13,213 nucleotides of DNA from assembly GCA_017538775.1 (NCBI GenBank), contig JAFYIF010000109.1:1-13213 (forward strand). The letters are read 5' to 3'. The notes below the pieces were generated by a model. The model worked only from the letters and a program-made list of their open reading frames with translations. It had not been told where the DNA came from and did no database searches. The stretch comes from Oscillospiraceae bacterium (GTDB taxonomy: Bacteria > Bacillota > Clostridia > Oscillospirales > Oscillospiraceae). Shown here one piece after another: positions 10,815 to 13,213 of the stretch (position 1 is its first letter; every line of letters begins with the position of its first letter). The translations under genes were made by a program, and so were the position numbers.

Positions 10815-12353
10815 TTACCGTCTGCCGCCGAAAAGCGTATTCATCAGCCCGCGCTTCAAAATCTGCGTGCCGGTGTTGACCAGCTGCCGCTCGATGCGGT
10901 CCCGGCGCTGCTGGGCTTTGCGCTCCGCCGCGGCCTTCCGGCGCTCTTCCTCCCTCTGGCGCTGCTTTTCCGCCGCCGCCTCCTCTTTGCGCTGGCGGGC
11001 TTCCAGGGCGGCCTTCTCCTTTTCCAGGGCGGCGCGTTCGGCCTCCAGGGCCTCCCGCTCCGCGTCCACCGCCCGCTGGCGTTCCAGCAGCTCATAGGCG
11101 CTGTCCCGGTCCACCAGCGCGTCATAGCGGCCCATGCCGTCCTCGGCCATGGCCGCCCGGCGGGTCTCTTGGGCGCAGGGTGCCATCAGGCTCTGGGGGC
11201 AGATGATCGCGGTGCGCTGGGTGACGCCGGGGACGCCCTGCTCATCCAGCAGGCTGACCAGCGCCTCCCCCACGCCCAGTTCCAGGATGGCCTCCTCGGT
11301 CTTGAAGTCCGGGTTGGGGCGCATGGAGTTGGCCGCGGCGCGCACCGCCTTCTGCTCCGCCGGGGTGTAGGCCCGGAGGGCGTGCTGGATGCGCCCGGAG
11401 AGCTGGGCCAGCACGCTGTCGGGGATGTCGCCGGGGCTCTGGGTGACGAACCAGACGCCCACGCCCTTGGAGCGGATCAGCTTGACCATCTGCTCGATCT
11501 TCTGCACCAGCAGCTTGGGCGCGTCGGAGAAGAGCATATGGGCCTCGTCGAAGAAGAAGACCAGCTTGGGCTTGTCCGCGTCGCCCCGCTCCGGCAGCCG
11601 CTCGAACAGCTCGCTCATCAGCCAGAGCAGGAAGGTGGCGTAGAGCTTGGGGCTGCGGGCCAGCTGGACGCAGTCCAGCAGATTCACGACGCCCCTGCCC
11701 GCGCTGTCGCAGCGGATCAGGTCCAGGATGTCCAGGTCCGGCTCGCCGAAGAACAGCTCCCCGCCCTGGGCCTCCAGGGGCAGCAGAGCCCGGACGATGC
11801 CGCCCAGGGACTGGCTGGACACGTTGCCGTACTGGCTCAGCAGCTCCTCCCGGTGGTCCCCCACCCAGCCCAGCAGGGCGCGCAGGTCCTTCAGATCGAT
11901 GAGCAGCAGACCCCGGTCGTCGGCCACGCGGAAGACGATGTTCAGCACGCCCTCCTGGGCCGGGCTGAGCTGCAAGATCCGCGCCAGCAGCTCCGGCCCC
12001 ATGTCGGAGACCGTGGCCCGCACCGGGTGGCCCGACGCCTGGTACACGTCCCAGAAGCAGACGGGATAGGGGCGGTAGGCGAAGACCTCCCGCAGCCCGA
12101 ATTTGTCGATGCGCTTTTCCATCCCCGCGCTGGACGCCCCCGGCTCCGCCAGGCCGGAGACATCGCCCTTGATGTCGCAGAGGAACACCGGCACCCCGGC
12201 GTCGGAGAAGGACTCGGCCAGGACTTTCATCGTGACGGTCTTGCCGGTGCCGCTGGCCCCGGCGATGAGCCCGTGCCGGTTGGCCATGCCCGGTGCCATC
12301 GTGACGCGCCGCTCCCCGGCCAGGCCCAGATAGATCTCTTGGTTCAGATACAT
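10815..12353 (-). CDS. HerA-like / DUF853 (YjgR-type) ATPase
   Basis: 512 residues. Walker A is GASGTGKT (32-39), Walker B is LVFFFDEAH (264-272, with D269 and E270), and WFVTQSPGDIPDSVLAQLSG (301-320) carries the sensor Q305. The wording is that of the HerA-helicase C-terminal/DUF853 family, whose members are predicted hexameric ATPases related to HerA and FtsK. The C-terminal 430-485 is a charged coiled coil (repeated EREALEAERAALEKEKAAL). ATPase activity is expected; the biological role of this family is not established. No nuclease such as NurA is visible nearby, which distinguishes it from HerA-NurA repair pairs. AAGGAGG ends 8 bases before ATG 12353. It follows the unknown-function gene at 12395 by 41 bases, so the two probably form one operon. 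Confidence 0.9.
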   Translation of the reverse strand: MYLNQEIYLGLAGERRVTMAPGMANRHGLIAGASGTGKTVTMKVLAESFSDAGVPVFLCDIKGDVSGLAEPGASSAGMEKRIDKFGLREVFAYRPYPVCFWDVYQASGHPVRATVSDMGPELLARILQLSPAQEGVLNIVFRVADDRGLLLIDLKDLRALLGWVGDHREELLSQYGNVSSQSLGGIVRALLPLEAQGGELFFGEPDLDILDLIRCDSAGRGVVNLLDCVQLARSPKLYATFLLWLMSELFERLPERGDADKPKLVFFFDEAHMLFSDAPKLLVQKIEQMVKLIRSKGVGVWFVTQSPGDIPDSVLAQLSGRIQHALRAYTPAEQKAVRAAANSMRPNPDFKTEEAILELGVGEALVSLLDEQGVPGVTQRTAIICPQSLMAPCAQETRRAAMAEDGMGRYDALVDRDSAYELLERQRAVDAEREALEAERAALEKEKAALEARQRKEEAAAEKQRQREEERRKAAAERKAQQRRDRIERQLVNTGTQILKRGLMNTLFGGRR

Positions 12354-12394
12354 GCTTGCAGCCTCCTTGTTTCCGCGTTCTCCAAACAGCCGGT

Positions 12395-13213
12395 TCAGCC
12401 TTCCGGCTCCATCCAGTCGGGCTTCACCGGGACCGGGTCGAAGACCACCCGGACCCCCTCCGGCAGCGTGATTGTCATCACCAGCATCGGGTCGTAGTCC
12501 GGCCCCGCCTCAAACCAGGGCTGGCCCTCCACCGGGTTCAGGTGGGTCTTCCCGTGGTCCCCGTCGGGCAGCAGCTCCCGCGTGAAGGGCAGGACCTGGC
12601 CCTGATATTCCAATTGATACTGCACGGCGCTGTCGTCGATGCCGATGAAGACGGCGGGGCTGCCGTAGCGCGCCCCGAAGATGTGGGGACCGATCCAGGT
12701 CTCCCGGGCCTCGGTGCTGAGGTTGACGCCGGTGGTGTAGCCGTACCAGTTCTCCTGCTCGTCCCAGTCGATGCCAGCGCCCCGGACCGTGATCTCCGCG
12801 CCCGCCGCAGCGCGGACGCCGAAGCCATGGCGGTCCCCGTCCTGATTCTCCCACAGGGTGACCGCGTGGGCGCCGATGTCCACCAAGGTGTAGCTCCAGG
12901 GGTCGGTGATGTGGATGTATGCGTCCCCGGTCTCCAGCGCGGAGATGTCGATGTTGCCCTGCATCAGGCGCAGCTCGTCGTAGCCCTCGAGCGCGTCACG
13001 GAGGGCCACCTCGCAGCATTCCGAGCTGTCCACCTGGAAGACGCGCCAGATGCCCTCGTCCGTCGGCTCGAAGCGGAGGGACACGCCGCCCTCCACCGTG
13101 CCGCCGTGCAGGATGTGATGCTCCACCCGGACGCCGTTGACCACATAGGAGGCGTCCTCCTCGATCCAGCCGGGGTTGATCCAGGCGGAGACCGCGCAGT
13201 CCACCGTCAGACC
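12395..13213 (-). CDS. Protein of unknown function, 5' end beyond the right edge
   Basis: The frame is open to the edge of the window: 272 residues, stop at 12395. A GTG at 13204 exists, but the frame continues upstream (GLTVDCAV), so the true start probably lies outside. I recognise no family. The sequence is beta-rich with many Trp, Tyr, Gly and Asp, e.g. VNGVRVEHHILHGGTVEGGV, DAYIHITDPWSYTLVDIGAH and WYGYTTGVNLST, which looks like an extracellular or beta-sandwich protein. A signal peptide cannot be seen because the start is missing. Its stop is 41 bases from the HerA-like gene, suggesting co-transcription. No catalytic motif is evident. Confidence 0.6.
   Translation of the reverse strand, partial: GLTVDCAVSAWINPGWIEEDASYVVNGVRVEHHILHGGTVEGGVSLRFEPTDEGIWRVFQVDSSECCEVALRDALEGYDELRLMQGNIDISALETGDAYIHITDPWSYTLVDIGAHAVTLWENQDGDRHGFGVRAAAGAEITVRGAGIDWDEQENWYGYTTGVNLSTEARETWIGPHIFGARYGSPAVFIGIDDSAVQYQLEYQGQVLPFTRELLPDGDHGKTHLNPVEGQPWFEAGPDYDPMLVMTITLPEGVRVVFDPVPVKPDWMEPEG

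Noticed and set aside
11169..12497. 442-codon plus-strand frame opposite the HerA-like gene
   Set aside because: Shadow frame, rich in Gln/His/Leu/Ala, no domain, crosses two real genes.
1..13213. CRISPR array, prophage, conjugative or classic defence island
   Set aside because: No regularly spaced repeats, no Cas, integrase, capsid or toxin-antitoxin motif was found. The SLOG and HerA-like genes alone are not enough.

Overview
The window is a GC-rich chromosomal segment with compact, leftward-biased operons. Strong Shine-Dalgarno sites of the AGGAGG type, several small stand-alone XRE regulators, an ECF-type folate transporter S component, a copper-amine-oxidase-like stalk-domain protein and an XRE/zinc-ribbon regulator all suggest a GC-rich Firmicute, most likely a gut Clostridia of the Oscillospiraceae type (inference from gene style only; no 16S or marker gene is present). 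I see no rRNA, tRNA, CRISPR array or intact transposase.

Layout. 1-1552 is a leftward operon: flavodoxin-fold reductase (935-1552), FolT-like S component (380-925) and an M28-type peptidase cut by the left edge (1-357). 1553-2061 is a divergent regulatory region holding promoters for both sides and a MITE-like inverted-repeat element. 2062-3981 is a full PepO/neprilysin-family M13 metallopeptidase. 4286-4729 (minus) is a secreted stalk-domain protein in a locally AT-richer island bordered by near-identical 16-bp direct repeats. 4852-5385 (minus) is a SLOG/YpsA-like protein, divergent from a tiny XRE regulator (5471-5677), with a large dyad between them. 5851-6336 is a PaaI-type thioesterase that converges, across a perfect 26-bp-arm palindrome, on an XRE/zinc-ribbon regulator (6407-7171, minus). 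The latter is divergent from a YjjG-like HAD nucleotidase (7325-8038).

8074-9342 (minus) is an ArsB/NhaD-type ion transporter. Its ~150-nt leader has a consensus promoter, a closing helix around two hairpins, and a Rho-independent terminator in front of the start codon. This is riboswitch-like architecture of a class I do not recognise and is the most interesting item here. 9596-9826 (minus, small coiled coil) is divergent from XRE gene 9938-10177, with a perfect 17-bp palindrome between them. A second tiny XRE gene (10343-10546), paralogous to the one at 5471, has a G9 tract at its ribosome site and an inverted repeat that includes a strong minus-strand promoter. 10547-10814 holds a terminator-like repeat element and tandem 21-bp repeats. 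10815-12353 (minus) is a HerA/DUF853-type ATPase, preceded in the same operon by a protein of unknown function that runs off the right edge.

How it hangs together: this looks like ordinary chromosome with regulation-rich spacers rather than one dedicated system. The recurring theme is short XRE regulators, each beside its own dyad and a divergent small gene, plus three unrelated families of palindromic repeat elements parked between genes.
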